A stretch of 64,000 nt of DNA, taken from NCBI GenBank assembly GCA_948567375.1, contig OX419760.1:50902001-50966000 (forward strand), written 5' to 3'. Shown one piece after another: positions 54,013 through 64,000 of this stretch (its first letter is position 1; each line of letters starts with the position of its first letter). Origin of the DNA: Lunularia cruciata. Taxonomy: Eukaryota > Streptophyta > Marchantiopsida > Lunulariales > Lunulariaceae. A program made the translations under genes and the position numbers. Under the pieces are notes generated by a model that searched no databases, was not told where the DNA came from, and saw nothing but the letters and a program-made list of their open reading frames with translations.

Positions 54013-54266
54013 GGTTGCTCCTCCATCACACCACTCCCAATCTATCTAATTTATTAACACATAAAATAGCACGTCCACCGTTCTCCATAAGTTACAACCG
54101 GAAGCAACAAGGGTTCCTCAGATATGGTGATCATATGCAAAAAATCTTGTCCAAAGTGTGAGGTGATGAACTGTGTGAAACAATGCTTGGGTAGTATTTG
54201 GACGCAAAAATCCCAATGGTTTGGTGGAAGTGGATTTGGTGGTCCATAAATTCCATCCATCCTATT

Positions 54267-54281
54267 CCTGCTCTGATACCA
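54267..54281 (-). other. Chromovirus C primer-binding site, initiator Met tRNA
   Basis: TGGTATCAGAGCAGG on the minus strand follows the 5' LTR end (CTTTTACA) after one base. TGGTATCAGAGC is the common tRNA-iMet primer site of plant retroelements. Confidence 0.9.
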
Positions 54282-54282
54282 A

Positions 54283-54730
54283 TGTAAAAGACCAAATCCG
54301 AGGAGAGAAATAAGAGAATGGAAACTCACATTGGGACACTTGAATGAGGGAAACTCCGAATGCCTAGCATGAGGTTTGGCTTTGGTATTTATAGGTAGCA
54401 TACAAGGCCCTTGAGAAGCTTCTCAAGAAGCTTCCTCAAGCCGCTTTCTTAGAGTGCAAGCCAAGTTAGCTAGGAAGCTTCTCAAGAAGCTTCCTTCTAG
54501 AAGCCGCCTTCTTGGCGTGCAAGCTAAGCTAGTTGGAAGCTTCTAGAAGCTTCCTTCTAGACACTACTTACTTAAGGTGCAAGCTAAGCTAACCGAAAAG
54601 CTTCCCAAGAAGCTTCCTAGATACTTCTAGAATATTCTAGGCTACTTTGTCTTATGTGCTACTTCGTAAGCCTGACTACTTTGTCGTTAAACTCCCGACT
54701 AACTTCATCGCTAAACTCCATATTGTTACA
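54283..54730 (-). repeat. Chromovirus C 5' LTR with heat-shock element array
   Basis: It keeps the same array as the 3' LTR: GAAGCTTCTAGAAGCTTC at 54536-54553 and TTCTAGAATATTC at 54625-54637, upstream of TATA box GGTATTTATAG (about 54383-54393 on the plus strand). Confidence 0.9.
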
Positions 54731-54753
54731 GGTCCTAACAATGGAACTAAAAA

Positions 54754-55452
54754 TGTGAGCCAACCTATCTCTCACTCAAGATGGCCCTCTGATGGCTATT
54801 AAGGTAACGCACTATGGACTAAGAAGGCAAGCAATCCCAACTCCATCATACTCTTCCAAGGCTAGAACTCCAAGGCACCTCCAAGACTCAAGATATTATT
54901 ACTCACTAAAGAATTCAATGATAGAGAGATAATTACAAATGAAAGAATGATTAGTATCTCCTTACCTCTAGCTTAAATACTTGTGAAAAAACACCAAAAT
55001 TACTAACTACCAATGTAACTCATGTTGCCAGGCTAAAAGTCAAATAAAGTAAAAAATTCTAAAGGAATATCCAAGCATATGGGAATAATCCCATGAGTAA
55101 GTGGGCTTATCCTCACCTACCAACTAAGTCAAGGATTACATCACAAGAGCTATCTATGGACTATAGAAAAATCTGCACCAACAAGGCTTGTGGGCCCAAG
55201 AGTTCTCAATTCTTTTCTCAAAGTCAAATTATTAAGAATAATACCAAGTCAGTACACAAGAAGACAAATTAGTGATGCTCACTCTTTTCACTTCCTTAAG
55301 GGTAAGATAACCTTTATCTTAGCTATGAATTACTAGCTAATCATGACTAATGTAGAAGCTTAGCTAAACTCCATATAGATAATATTTCTCCACTACTTGC
55401 AATATCAAACTTAATATCTCTATAGAACATATATGCACCATTAGGTGTTATA
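54754..55452 (-). repeat. 5' LTR of the old E-like element (699 bp)
   Basis: It aligns end to end with the 679-bp LTR of element E (TGTGAGCCAACCTATCTCTC at 54754 against TGTGAGCCGGCCTGTCTCTC) with substantial divergence. The terminal GTTACA is changed to GTTATA. The primer-site remnant (TAACAATGGAACTA, about 54736-54750) sits just left of it. Confidence 0.85.
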
Positions 55453-56091
55453 GGGCATGGAGGTACAGTGCATCCCATGGCTATGGTGGAGTTAGGAGTA
55501 CTAGATCAACCCACTTTTAAAGAAGAGGAGAAAGAGATGGTGGAAGAGGAGGAGAATATCTCAATATCCCAATTGCAAGTAAAGAAGATTAGAGACACTT
55601 CCAACATTGAGATTAGAGATAGTGCAGATTTTTATTGCCTTGCTTTCAATAGAACAATGGGTGGTGACTCTGCCCCAACAACCTATGCTCAAGAGTGTCT
55701 AAATGCTGCCATCATGATTGCATGGGAAGGGGAGGGGTTCTTGAGTGGAGAAGAGAATAAGGGTCCAAGGAAATTATTTTCCTTGGACTTTGATGAAGTA
55801 ATTTTAGCTTCAATCATTGCTACTAAGATTGTGGCAGCTATTGAAGTGTTGGTTAGCAATAAATTGGAGGAAGAGAGGGGATCAATAATTTCTCAAATGA
55901 TATCAAAGATAGGGACATCCTAGTGGTCATAACACCTATTTGTGATCACCCACAAGAAGAGGAAGTGGCCCTAATACCACAACTAGGAGGAAGCTAGAAC
56001 CAATTTGGTCCCACAAACCTCCAAGGATATAGAGTTAAATTACCATGTGAATTACCAACCCTTGTTGATCTAGGTTATTTACATGTTAGGG
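55453..56091 (+). other. Segment F, first part, with an open frame of 151 codons (55468-55923)
   Basis: The frame starts at MHPMAMVELGVLDQPTFKEE and is open for 151 residues; it includes RDSADFYCLAFNRTMGGDSA, YAQECLNAAIMIAWEGEGFL and KLFSLDFDEVILASIIATKI. I recognise no domain. The position between retroelement pieces suggests it is the linker or protease-side part of another retroelement polyprotein, but this is a guess. After the stop at 55921-55923 the same frame has further stops. It is cut at 56092 by a solo LTR and resumes at 59881. Confidence 0.4.
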
Positions 56092-59000
56092 TGTGGTACA
56101 CACATTTTTGTTTTTTCTTATTTTTGAAGAAGTGTACAGAAGAAGTTGAATTGCGCCTGTATGGCACAAGAAGGCAAAGAAAGGGTCCTCAGATTATAAC
56201 TTGAGGTAAAATGACTTTGTGTCTGAAGGCAAGGTATTTGGTGCCCTATCAACATACAACCCAAAGTAAGGAGAATTTGTCTTGGGGGTGCTAAACCCAA
56301 GGCAAGGATAGTGTAACAACTTTCCTTTGGGGTGAGACATTCAAGAAGGTACCACTTACAAAAACAGTAGTCATACGCATGAGGGAAAATTGATAGTGCC
56401 AAAAGCATGCAGGAGGTGTGATTTCTTGGTAGAAACTCAAAGTGAAGAAAGACAAAGAAGGCACACCACTTGAAAATTTGGGCTAGAGACAAAGCAATGA
56501 CAAGTAATTTTCCACCACCGTTAAGAAGTCATCCTACGGGAGATCATGGGAAGGGAATTGTAGTCAAAGACGCATTGGTGAGTTGAGTGGAAGTCAAGGG
56601 ATTTAGTCCAAGAATCAGTAGGAAGAATAGCACCCAACCTAGAGTAGAAGAGAGAAAGATGGGAGGTGGAAAGAAGAAATCTAAATTCACAGTGAGAAAT
56701 CATGTAATTCCGAGGTAAGATGTGATCATGAGAATCAAGGACTTGAGTAGGCTTTGGATCACATTCCTAGCATGGAAATGGAATGTTAGTTTTCTAGGTT
56801 TCATGACGGAGACATCAAGAGTAGATGTCTTGATGGCTCCAAGGGAAAAGAGAAGAGAGGAAATCCGGCTTGATGGATAGAGTCAAATTGGAGATTAGTA
56901 CTCAAAAGAGAGGCAAGGGCAGAGCATGGTGCCACATTCTTGAGGAAGGGAGAAGTAGCTGAAGAAACCCAAGAAGTGAGAGATGCCTTCTCTTCAAAGT
57001 GCACAAAGAATGGCTATAAAGTGGAGAGCTATAAAGATCCTATGAGGAGAGGTGTTGTAAGTGCACTAATGGCAATCTTGAAGCCGGAGAGAACAACCTA
57101 CGTGATAAAACATCAAGCGGTGTTCTTCCACAAGATGTTTGCAAGAGAGCCAATCAACTGGGTGAAGTGTTTTCACCAACGTGCAAGACAAATGGTGTGG
57201 AATTTGCAATACAAGATGCCTCCACATTACATTGTGCCATTTGTAGCCCATTTCTATATGGGGCTGACCTTGCTCAATGCGACGGAGAGACACAAGATGG
57301 TGTCACACTTCCATCTTGATTTGAGAAGAGATGTGGATGCGGAGGAACAGTAGTACATCCTACAAATCAGGAGCAGCAATGAGTACTATGGGCAGATGGG
57401 GCAGAGCATGTAGGTGAAGGTAAACACTTCAAAGTCAAAGAAGAGGAGTCAACAAGGAGAAGAAGAAGTAGTAGTGGCGGCGAGACCTCAAAAAGCTAGA
57501 AAGGTGAACTTGAGGAAAGATCTGGTGGTAATCGCATTTTTGGGCAAAGAGTTAGAAGGAGAGGCCGAGTGGAATTAAGAAGACTTGGAGAAGGAGGAAG
57601 AACCTGAGTTCATGATGTAGAGTGGGGACACAAGTAGCGACAGCGATGATGGAGTGAAGATGCAGTTGATACCCAAAGCGGAGGAAGTAAAGATGGAGAT
57701 GGAAGAAGGAGGTGACATGAGAACAGAAGACAATGTTCTAGAGCAAGAGGAGAAGAGGGTTACTATTCAGAGAGGAGTCCACTCCAGAAGGAAGGTGAAG
57801 TATGAAGCCGGACCAAGTAAGGTAAGAGAAGTGGAGAGTGGAAGTTTGGGGAGCAAAGAATCTTTTCCCATAAGGCGATTGTGGTTGAGAAGATGAGTAT
57901 CAAGAGAAGAAGAGGCAAAGAAGGAGCCAAGTCCGCATGTTGGGGTAACTTTGAGTGAAGGAATGGAGTATTTGCGGGAGATTGTGTGCCCATTGTTAGT
58001 AAAGTTGGAGTTTAGGGAAGAAGGAAATGTAGTTGAAGTGTCCTGAAGTGAAAATTGTATTGGAAGTGTTAGTGAGATTAGAAGAAGAGAACTTGGAATT
58101 GAAGAAGAGTGTAACCCAAGGTGAGGAAGAGAGGGAAGTACTACAAGTAGATGCAATAGTAAAAAATCAAGTAATTGAGAACTTGAAGAAGGAAGTGGGG
58201 AGTAGAGACAGGATAAAAGAGCAGAATGAAATAGCAAGAGAAAGACAAGTAGCGGAGAATGAGATTTTGAAACATCAGTTTGCTGATTTGAGACTTGAGA
58301 TTATTCATGCTATGGCAAGGGTAGCAGAGAAGGAGCAAGAGCTTGATAGGATGATGGAGAGTGTGGAAGAGAAGAAGCAACTCTGGTAAAGGGAGTTAAC
58401 GGTGAGATATAGAGGAGAAGAAAGACTGAGAGAGTTACTTTGCAATTTGGAGGAGAAGATTGTGTAGAAGGAGAAGGAGAAGGAAACGGTAAAAGCTGAG
58501 TTTGAGGCAAAATTGGCAATGTATAGAGAAGACTGGCTTGCAAATCAAGAACGTGAGAGAAGAATGAGACTTGAGCCATTCAAGGAGATTGTGACAAGGA
58601 TGAATGTGATGTTGAGTACAAAAGCCAGCATACAAATTGAAGCAACAAGACTGCATGAGTTGAAGTTGCTGGTGCAGGAGATGAGGAGGAGAAATGCAAA
58701 GGATAAAGATTTGAATGCCTTGCTTATTAGTCTCAAAACTTGGGTCAATAGGAAGATATTAGAAGTAGAAGATAATATCACAATTAGATAAGAATTTAGT
58801 GAAGCTGGAGATAGATAAACTTCAGAAAGATGTGAGAGCAAAACCCAAAGTAGATGACGTAGGAGTGAAAATATCTTTGGAATTACAAATGGAGATGATA
58901 GAGAAGAGTGGGTCAGAAGATAAAGAGTTAGATAGATTATCCACTATTGTAATTGTAGACTAGGGAGAAGAAGTGTTAGAATTGGTAGACAAATTAGGAG

Positions 59001-59880
59001 TTGTGAAACCCGAGGATAGAGTAGTAAGTGAAGTTACTTTGGGATTGGAAGCTGAGGAAGAAGTAGACATTGGATCAGAGTAGTAATAGTTTTGAGATTT
59101 GAAGAGGCAGATATGAAGAGGTGCATTGTCATTTTGGATCTGCAAGTAGGAAGAGTTGTTGTAGAACAATATAGTAATAAGATGACGGCTGAAGAGCTTT
59201 GCTTGTTTAAAGGAGGCATTTGAAGTCATATCTTGTTTAGTGCTCATAATTTTTGAGAATAGATAATGCAAAGTGTTGTAAACCAATGTTTGTCATTTGA
59301 GCTTAATTCTGAGTATCAATTTGTGATTTTGTTTGTGAGTGTGTGGAGAATTTTGAAGTGCAAATCAATGTGTTTGTTGGATGTTGGATTCTACAGCCTT
59401 GATCTTCATTCTATGTGTTTTATTTTGAGTGAAATGCAATCAGAGCAATGCCTTGATAGATCTGAGAGGAATTGTAGTGCTGGTAGTATTCTGCATTTGT
59501 GAGTGCAGCGTGAAGTTGATGTGAAGCAATTTAGGTTGAGGAAGTTGTGCCTTCAGTGAAGGGGTGGAACACAATTCCAAGGCAAAGTTGTTTTGCAATG
59601 AATTGCCATTTTTGAGAGAGCCTGAATCATCACAATCAAGATTGTTTGGAAATATTTGATGGAGTTGTGATTAACGAGTGTTAATTCATGATGAGACTGC
59701 AAATTAGTGCTTGTTTCTCTCTTTTGGGTGTGGTTTCTACCTGAGAGACTAAAGACGCAACCAAGAAGACTTACATTGTGACATTTGACTTTGTATTTGA
59801 CCAATTTTGAATCGTATCTTTGCGGGAATGAACTTTACTTATCTGATTACCGCAAAAGTTATATCTGCCGGGTTGTCACA
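56092..59880 (+). mobile_element. Solo giant LTR (3789 bp) inserted in segment F
   Basis: It begins TGTGGTACACACATTTTTG and ends CCGGGTTGTCACA. The flanks are TTAGGG before and ATAGG after, an imperfect duplication. No primer site or internal region is seen. Length and content match the solo LTR at 11765-15544. The first TATA is degraded (ACTTGAAAATTTG near 56467) and the second is changed (GCTTGTTTAAAGG near 59200). Confidence 0.82.
56497..59083 (+). pseudogene. LTR-encoded coiled-coil ORF copy in the 56092 solo LTR
   Basis: The start region (MTSNFPPPLRSHPTGDHGKG) matches the other copies. The conserved domain is open for 137 codons at 56940-57353 (VRDAFSSKCTKNGYKVES, RGVVSALMAILKPERTTYV, QAVFFHKMFAREPINWVKC, HYIVPFVAHFYMGLTLL). 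The acidic middle (57640-57890) and coiled coil (58033-58389, 58513-58791) follow with stops, often TAG, between them. The frame ends at 59081-59083 after LGLEAEEEVDIGSE. The same order of blocks as in all other copies supports one ancestral gene. Confidence 0.7.
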
Positions 59881-60601
59881 ATAGGCCTGTGGTAAAGGCC
59901 ATGGAAAACCTATTGTTCACTTACCATGAGATCAACTTGGTTGTGACCGATTAGAAATACTTGAAAGAGTTTCTACACTGTCAACTTCAAAAGGCTATAT
60001 GAGAGAAGTAAGGAGTAGAGAAGGAGTTAATCAAGGCTTGTGCTAGCATTACATGCTTGGGAGCTCAACTTGCTACAATTCAAGGGCATTGCCAAATACC
60101 AAGAGCCTTGACTAAACCAGGTAGGGGATTGAAGAACTTGCACCATTGGTAAAAGAGTCCGTGGTTGTGGAAGAAGAAGTTGTCCCCATGATTGAACACC
60201 AACAAATAGGACTAGAGAAAGGAAAATGGTCCCAAGTTCTGAATTATCATGAGTTTGGAAATTAGAGGTTGCTCTAGTAGACAAGGTTGGGTAGCTACAA
60301 AGAACAAGAGGAGAGTATAATGCTCTATCCACAAACTACAAGGTTTGGAAGAAGGATAAAAATATCATGATGGAACAATATTGTGTGGAGCTGCACCAAG
60401 CCAAGGCCGAGTTCATAGTGATGAAGGTGGGTACTACCTAGAGAGAAAATGCATTTGTGCATTGCAAGGTAGCCCAAGAAGAGAAGTTGCTTGAAAAGGA
60501 TGAAAAAATGGCCATAATGAGGAAGAAGATATCAAGATCATGACAACAGATCTTGTAATTGGACTCCAACTTACTAACCATTAAGAGGAGGTCAAAGTGT
60601 C
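59881..60601 (+). other. Segment F, second part (unrecognised retroelement-like remnant)
   Basis: Coding-like stretches appear (VVKAMENLLFTYHEINLVVTD near 59890, ELIKACASITCLGAQLATIQ near 60025), but stops and shifts interrupt all frames. Nothing identifies the family. It is cut by a minus-strand LTR fragment at 60602. Confidence 0.35.
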
Positions 60602-60750
60602 TATGACAACCCAACAAGTATCACTTTTGTGGTAATCAGGTAAATAAAGTTTGTTCCCATAGAGATACAAGTAAAAAATGCTCAAATGCAAAGCAAATAG
60701 TACCGATTCAGTTCTTCTTGAATTTGTCTTTAGTCTCTTAGGTAGAAAGC
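60602..60750 (-). repeat. LTR tail fragment of the giant-LTR family
   Basis: About 149 bp from TATGACAACCCAACAAG to GGTAGAAAGC match the terminal 150 bp of the family LTR on the minus strand. It is then abutted by a second copy. Confidence 0.75.
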
Positions 60751-61257
60751 TATGACAACCCAGCAAATATCACATTTGTGGTAATCAGGTAAGTAAAGTT
60801 TGTTCCCGCAGAGATACAATTCAGAATTGATCAAATACAAAGTAAAGTAACAATCTTGGTTCTTCTTGGTTGTGTCTTTAATCTCTCAAGTAGAAAATAC
60901 ACCCAAAAGAGAGTAAAAAGCATGGACTTGCAGTCTTGTCACAACAATTAGTCACCCACAATCACAACTTCATCAAATCTCTCCAAACAATTTTGATTGT
61001 GAGGATTCAAATTCTCTTGAAAATGACACTTCACTGCAAAACAACATCATCTTAGAATTGTGTTCCACCCTTCCACTGAAGGCACAACTTCCTCAATAAA
61101 AATTGCTTCACGTCAACATTGCATTGCACTCACAAATGCAGAATACTACCAACACTACAATTCCTCTCAAATCTGTCAATGCATTGTTTTGATTGCCCTT
61201 CATTCAAGATCAAACACACAGAATGAAAATCAAGGCTACGGAATCCAACATCCAACA
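60751..61257 (-). repeat. Second LTR tail fragment of the giant-LTR family
   Basis: Starts TATGACAACCCAGCAAATATC and aligns with 10779-11290 and 30770-31280 until ACATCCAACAC near 61257, where the similarity stops. Two LTR ends head to tail with the first truncated suggest an insertion into, or recombination at, an earlier LTR. Confidence 0.75.
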
Positions 61258-62904
61258 CGCTATCGTAATTTCCTTTTCTCTCTCTACAAACACACAGGGT
61301 GCCTAGCTGTGGAGACTATAGATCAGAGGCTAGAGGTAAACCCGTAATGACTCGACAAAACACACGTGTGACCCTTATTGCCGGATCCCTCCTTTCTCAT
61401 GACTAATATTCTTGCTATCGGGAAGGATAGTACTGGGCAACCTGACCTGTCATCACAACACGCACTCCTGGTCTGCTGGTCATCACTTCCAACATAACCA
61501 AGGAGAAATACACAGCACTCCTAGAAGGAAATAATCTGAGCGCAATGCCCGCACACCAATCCAAGCCAACTGGGCGTACAAACAGGCATACAAGTATAGA
61601 GAGGATCCAATCACAAGAAAAAGGCAACAACTCTCTGTACTTTTTGTCGGGAAAGAGCTTCCGAGTCTACGTGCTCTATCATCAAGCTCATTCCAACCTG
61701 TACTCCAAGCCTCCTCCCATCTGTACTTCAAATCTCAACAATTTCCTACTTCATGGGGATTTTTTATGTCTTTTTGATGGAGAGAACTCTGCACAGCACA
61801 TATGCAAGTAACTATTTCTACATAGCTTGGATTCAAGTGCTATAGAATTCAATGGAAAGCCTGTAAGATAATCTTTCCAATGATATAAAACACACTTCAG
61901 TTAGATCACTACAACTCTCCTAACAATCTCTCAAAGTTGGCTAGGTTTTTTGACTTCACCCTAATTTCGAAATCTTCTTTTTAGGGTTTGCTCCTGGTTC
62001 TTGGCAAATTTTCCCCAGATTTTTGAAAAAAGAAGTCCCAAAAAGCTCAAGAAGTCTCAAGAAGTCTCAAGAAGCTCAAAGAAAAGTCTCAAGAAGCTCC
62101 CCCAATTAACTACTTTGTGCTCTTGGGTATGAATTCAACCCCCCTTTACTTAATTGATCATATCCCTCTCATACTCAGCTCAAATCGTGTGATTTCTGTC
62201 TGCAAATTGGAGCCTATCATCTCCTTTTTCCAACCATGTCCTCCATTCCCCAAATGATCTCACCGGACTTCCTTGATGGTTGAAAACTCCCAACTTCTCT
62301 CTTGAGACCCAAGTTCTTGCACATTTTTCCTTTACTCTTTTTACTTTTTGACAAATGAACCCCACAACTCCACCTTGAAGCTTATGAGCAAAATTTTAGG
62401 CATTCTCCAACTATAGAAGGACATAAATTATCCAGTCCCAGAAATTCTCATAAATAAGCACTAGAAGGACAATAGGATCTGGGTTTCCCATCACCAACTC
62501 CACAAACACCACCCTGAAATGTGCTACCAACCAATCCCGTAAGTCGTCACGGTGTAAAATCTAAAGCCTGATGAAAAAGGATTTGGGAGTGGCAGATTGG
62601 GAGCATGGGACATCTCATGCTTGAATGCTTCCTCTGATGCTCTAACACTTGCTCTTTGCTACAACTCTCTCCCAACTTCCTTCTCTCCAAACTAAAACAC
62701 ACCCATCTCTCTACTCGCCCTCATCTTTATTCATCAAAGCCCTCAAACATGACAAGATTGAAACCCATGTGGCCAATCACATACATGTTCATAGATAACT
62801 CACATGGCAACATCTCATCCGTCGGATCCAACATGCAACCTACCCCACTAACATGGAGATAAACTATGATAAGTCACTTTTTACAGGCTACGCAAATCAC
62901 AACA
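61258..62904 (-). repeat. Probable 3' LTR of Ty3 element H
   Basis: No coding frame is seen. Just right of it, on the minus strand, lies a purine-rich tract (TAGAGGGGGTGGACATCA) that adjoins a TGTTGTGATTTGCG start at 62904, as expected of a 3' LTR boundary next to the integrase end. The other LTR end cannot be fixed. A short run of TCAAGAAG-like repeats occurs at about 62045-62095. The assignment rests on position. Confidence 0.4.
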
Positions 62905-62978
62905 TGATGTCCACCCCCTCTAAACCTTTGCATCCTCTAGTATGCACCAACTGATTAGACTGTACATTTTAGTCGGAT

Positions 62979-64000
62979 TCATACTACCTCCTCATCTGAT
63001 TGATGAGACTCATCAACCTCCAATAGTAGATCCTCATCTTGGAATTGAAAGAGATCCAACTCTTTGTTGACTTCATCTGTGTTCCTACTTCCTTCTCGCT
63101 GTTTGAAGAGCTTGACACGCTTTCCAGCAATTGGAACCTTGAGTTTGCATCCATCCAACTCTCAAAGAGAGTAAGTAGCATTATCCAACACATTGACAAC
63201 CACATACGGTCCAAACCAACGCTTTGAGAATTTTCTCATAACGCTATGCTGGTTATCTAGACGACTATTGTAGAATAGTACCCAATCTCCTTCTCTAACA
63301 TCTCTTGGCCTCAAGCGGTGACATTTGTCAAATCTGTCCTTGTTCCCAAGGCATGCTTTCTTAAGCCTCTCAATTGCCAACTCCACATCCTCTAGCCTTT
63401 TCTCCAATTGGCAAATCCTGAGTGCTAGAAGCTCCTCCCTGGATATGTGATCTTCCAAAGGTAAGGCACTCCAAGTGAGTATTTGCTCCTCAATTGGCAT
63501 AATTGGTTTTTGCCCATGTATCAACTCTGCGGGCATGTAACCAGTAACTGAACTATGAGTGGTGCGATCTGCCCATAGAGCAAAAGGTAAGAGCCTTGGT
63601 CACTCTTTCACTCTCCCTTGGCATGCTTTCACAATGGCTTTCACAATGGGCGGATGACCTTGCTCACTCTTGGCAAATCCCTCCAGGTTGTAAGCAGTTG
63701 TAAGAGCCAATTAGACTCCACACCTCTCAAAGAAAGCCTTGGCTTCTTGGGTATTCAGCTCTCCTCGATCTGCTGTAATTTTTCCCACACACCCGTATCT
63801 ACAAACCACGTCCTCCAACAGAAATCTGAAAATTCCCTCACTGGTTTTGGTCCTCAAGGCTAGTCCTTCCACCTGGTTAGACAAATCCTCTTGTGCCAAA
63901 ACCAAGTACCGCATCTGCCATATCCCAACCGGCATAGTAGCCAGATCTACCACCCACTTGAAATGCATTGCAAGCGGATAGGTACGATGTAATCCATCTC
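62979..64000 (-). pseudogene. Element H integrase, 3' end of pol (runs off the window)
   Basis: The minus-strand frame reads from the window edge: HFKWVVDLATMPVGIWQMRY (63968, first Asp), VGKITADRGELNTQEAKAFF (near 63780, second Asp), a frameshift near 63705, KSEQGHPPIVKAIVKA (near 63660, probably holding the Glu), LPFALWADRTTHSSVTGYMPAE (near 63590-63530), then 124 open residues with EGDWVLFYNSRLDN and RKFSKRWFGPYVVVNVLDNATYSL, and the end near 62979. This is integrase of the same lineage as element D. One frameshift and an extra stop make it inactive, though it is better preserved than D. Confidence 0.75.

Larger units (their letters stand above)
49041..54730 (-). mobile_element. Chromovirus C (Ty3/gypsy with chromodomain)
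   Basis: This 5690-bp element has LTRs of about 447 bp (49041-49487 and 54283-54730), a tRNA-iMet primer site, a polypurine tract (GGCAGGGGAATA on the minus strand) and a perfect 5-bp duplication GGTCC (49036-49040 and 54731-54735). The gene order on the minus strand is gag, protease, reverse transcriptase, RNase H, integrase, chromodomain. The LTRs differ at roughly 20 places (about 5%), and the genes contain stops and frameshifts, so the copy is inactive. It is inserted in the primer-site region of an older E-like element. Confidence 0.93.

Noticed and set aside
62045-62095. Microsatellite or functional array of TCAAGAAGTC repeats
   Set aside because: Only a few imperfect units; nothing distinguishes it from simple slippage in non-coding LTR-like DNA.
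1-64000. Host protein-coding genes, tRNA or rRNA genes, organelle DNA insertions
   Set aside because: None recognised; all long frames and conserved blocks can be assigned to retroelements, apart from segment F, which stays unassigned.

Overview
The window is wholly repetitive DNA of a land plant. I found no host gene, tRNA or rRNA, and essentially every base can be assigned to Ty3/gypsy LTR retrotransposons or their fragments. tRNA-Asp-like and tRNA-iMet-like primer sites, AT-rich sequence, a chromovirus with a chromodomain, and nests of old, stop-riddled copies all point to a large-genome plant. A gymnosperm or another non-angiosperm is plausible, but I cannot prove it from sequence alone.

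Layout by nesting. A left-truncated LTR (1-3018) sits against a chromovirus remnant (3019-4822). Next comes the gag of an old Ty3 element D (4823-5284). Into D's gag is inserted element B (5285-43029, target duplication CTATG). Into B's gag is inserted element A of the same family in opposite orientation (10779-34452, duplication AAGAG). Into A are inserted a solo LTR (11765-15544) and a very young element E (18078-25879, duplication GTAC). D resumes at 43030, is split by another solo LTR (45486-47366), and ends near 47606. A truncated relative of E (47607-55452) follows; its primer-site region is split by chromovirus C (49041-54730, duplication GGTCC). An unrecognised segment F (55453-60601) is split by a solo LTR (56092-59880). 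Two minus-strand LTR fragments (60602-61257) and the 3' end of a further Ty3 element H (about 61258-64000) finish the window.

The dominant family (A, B, the solo LTRs and the fragments; roughly 60% of the window) has LTRs of about 3.7-4.1 kb around an internal region of only about 6.17 kb. Each LTR holds a long open frame of about 860 codons. The best copy (12178-14751) has four in-frame stops and no frameshift. It encodes a conserved N-terminal domain of about 240 residues, an acidic middle and a long coiled coil. I recognise no known family for it. A TATA box lies just upstream of this frame, and a second conserved TATA-like box lies between it and the LTR end, so the frame probably sits in U3 with its own promoter. 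This is the most unusual feature here.

Element E looks potentially active: its 679-bp LTRs differ at one site and its 1608-residue gag-pol frame is uninterrupted with all catalytic motifs. It also carries an extra zinc-knuckle frame upstream of gag. Chromovirus C has arrays of perfect heat-shock elements just upstream of the LTR TATA box, also present in the older remnant at 4290-4822. LTR divergence estimated by eye (B about 11%, A about 5%, E about 0.15%) agrees with the order of nesting.
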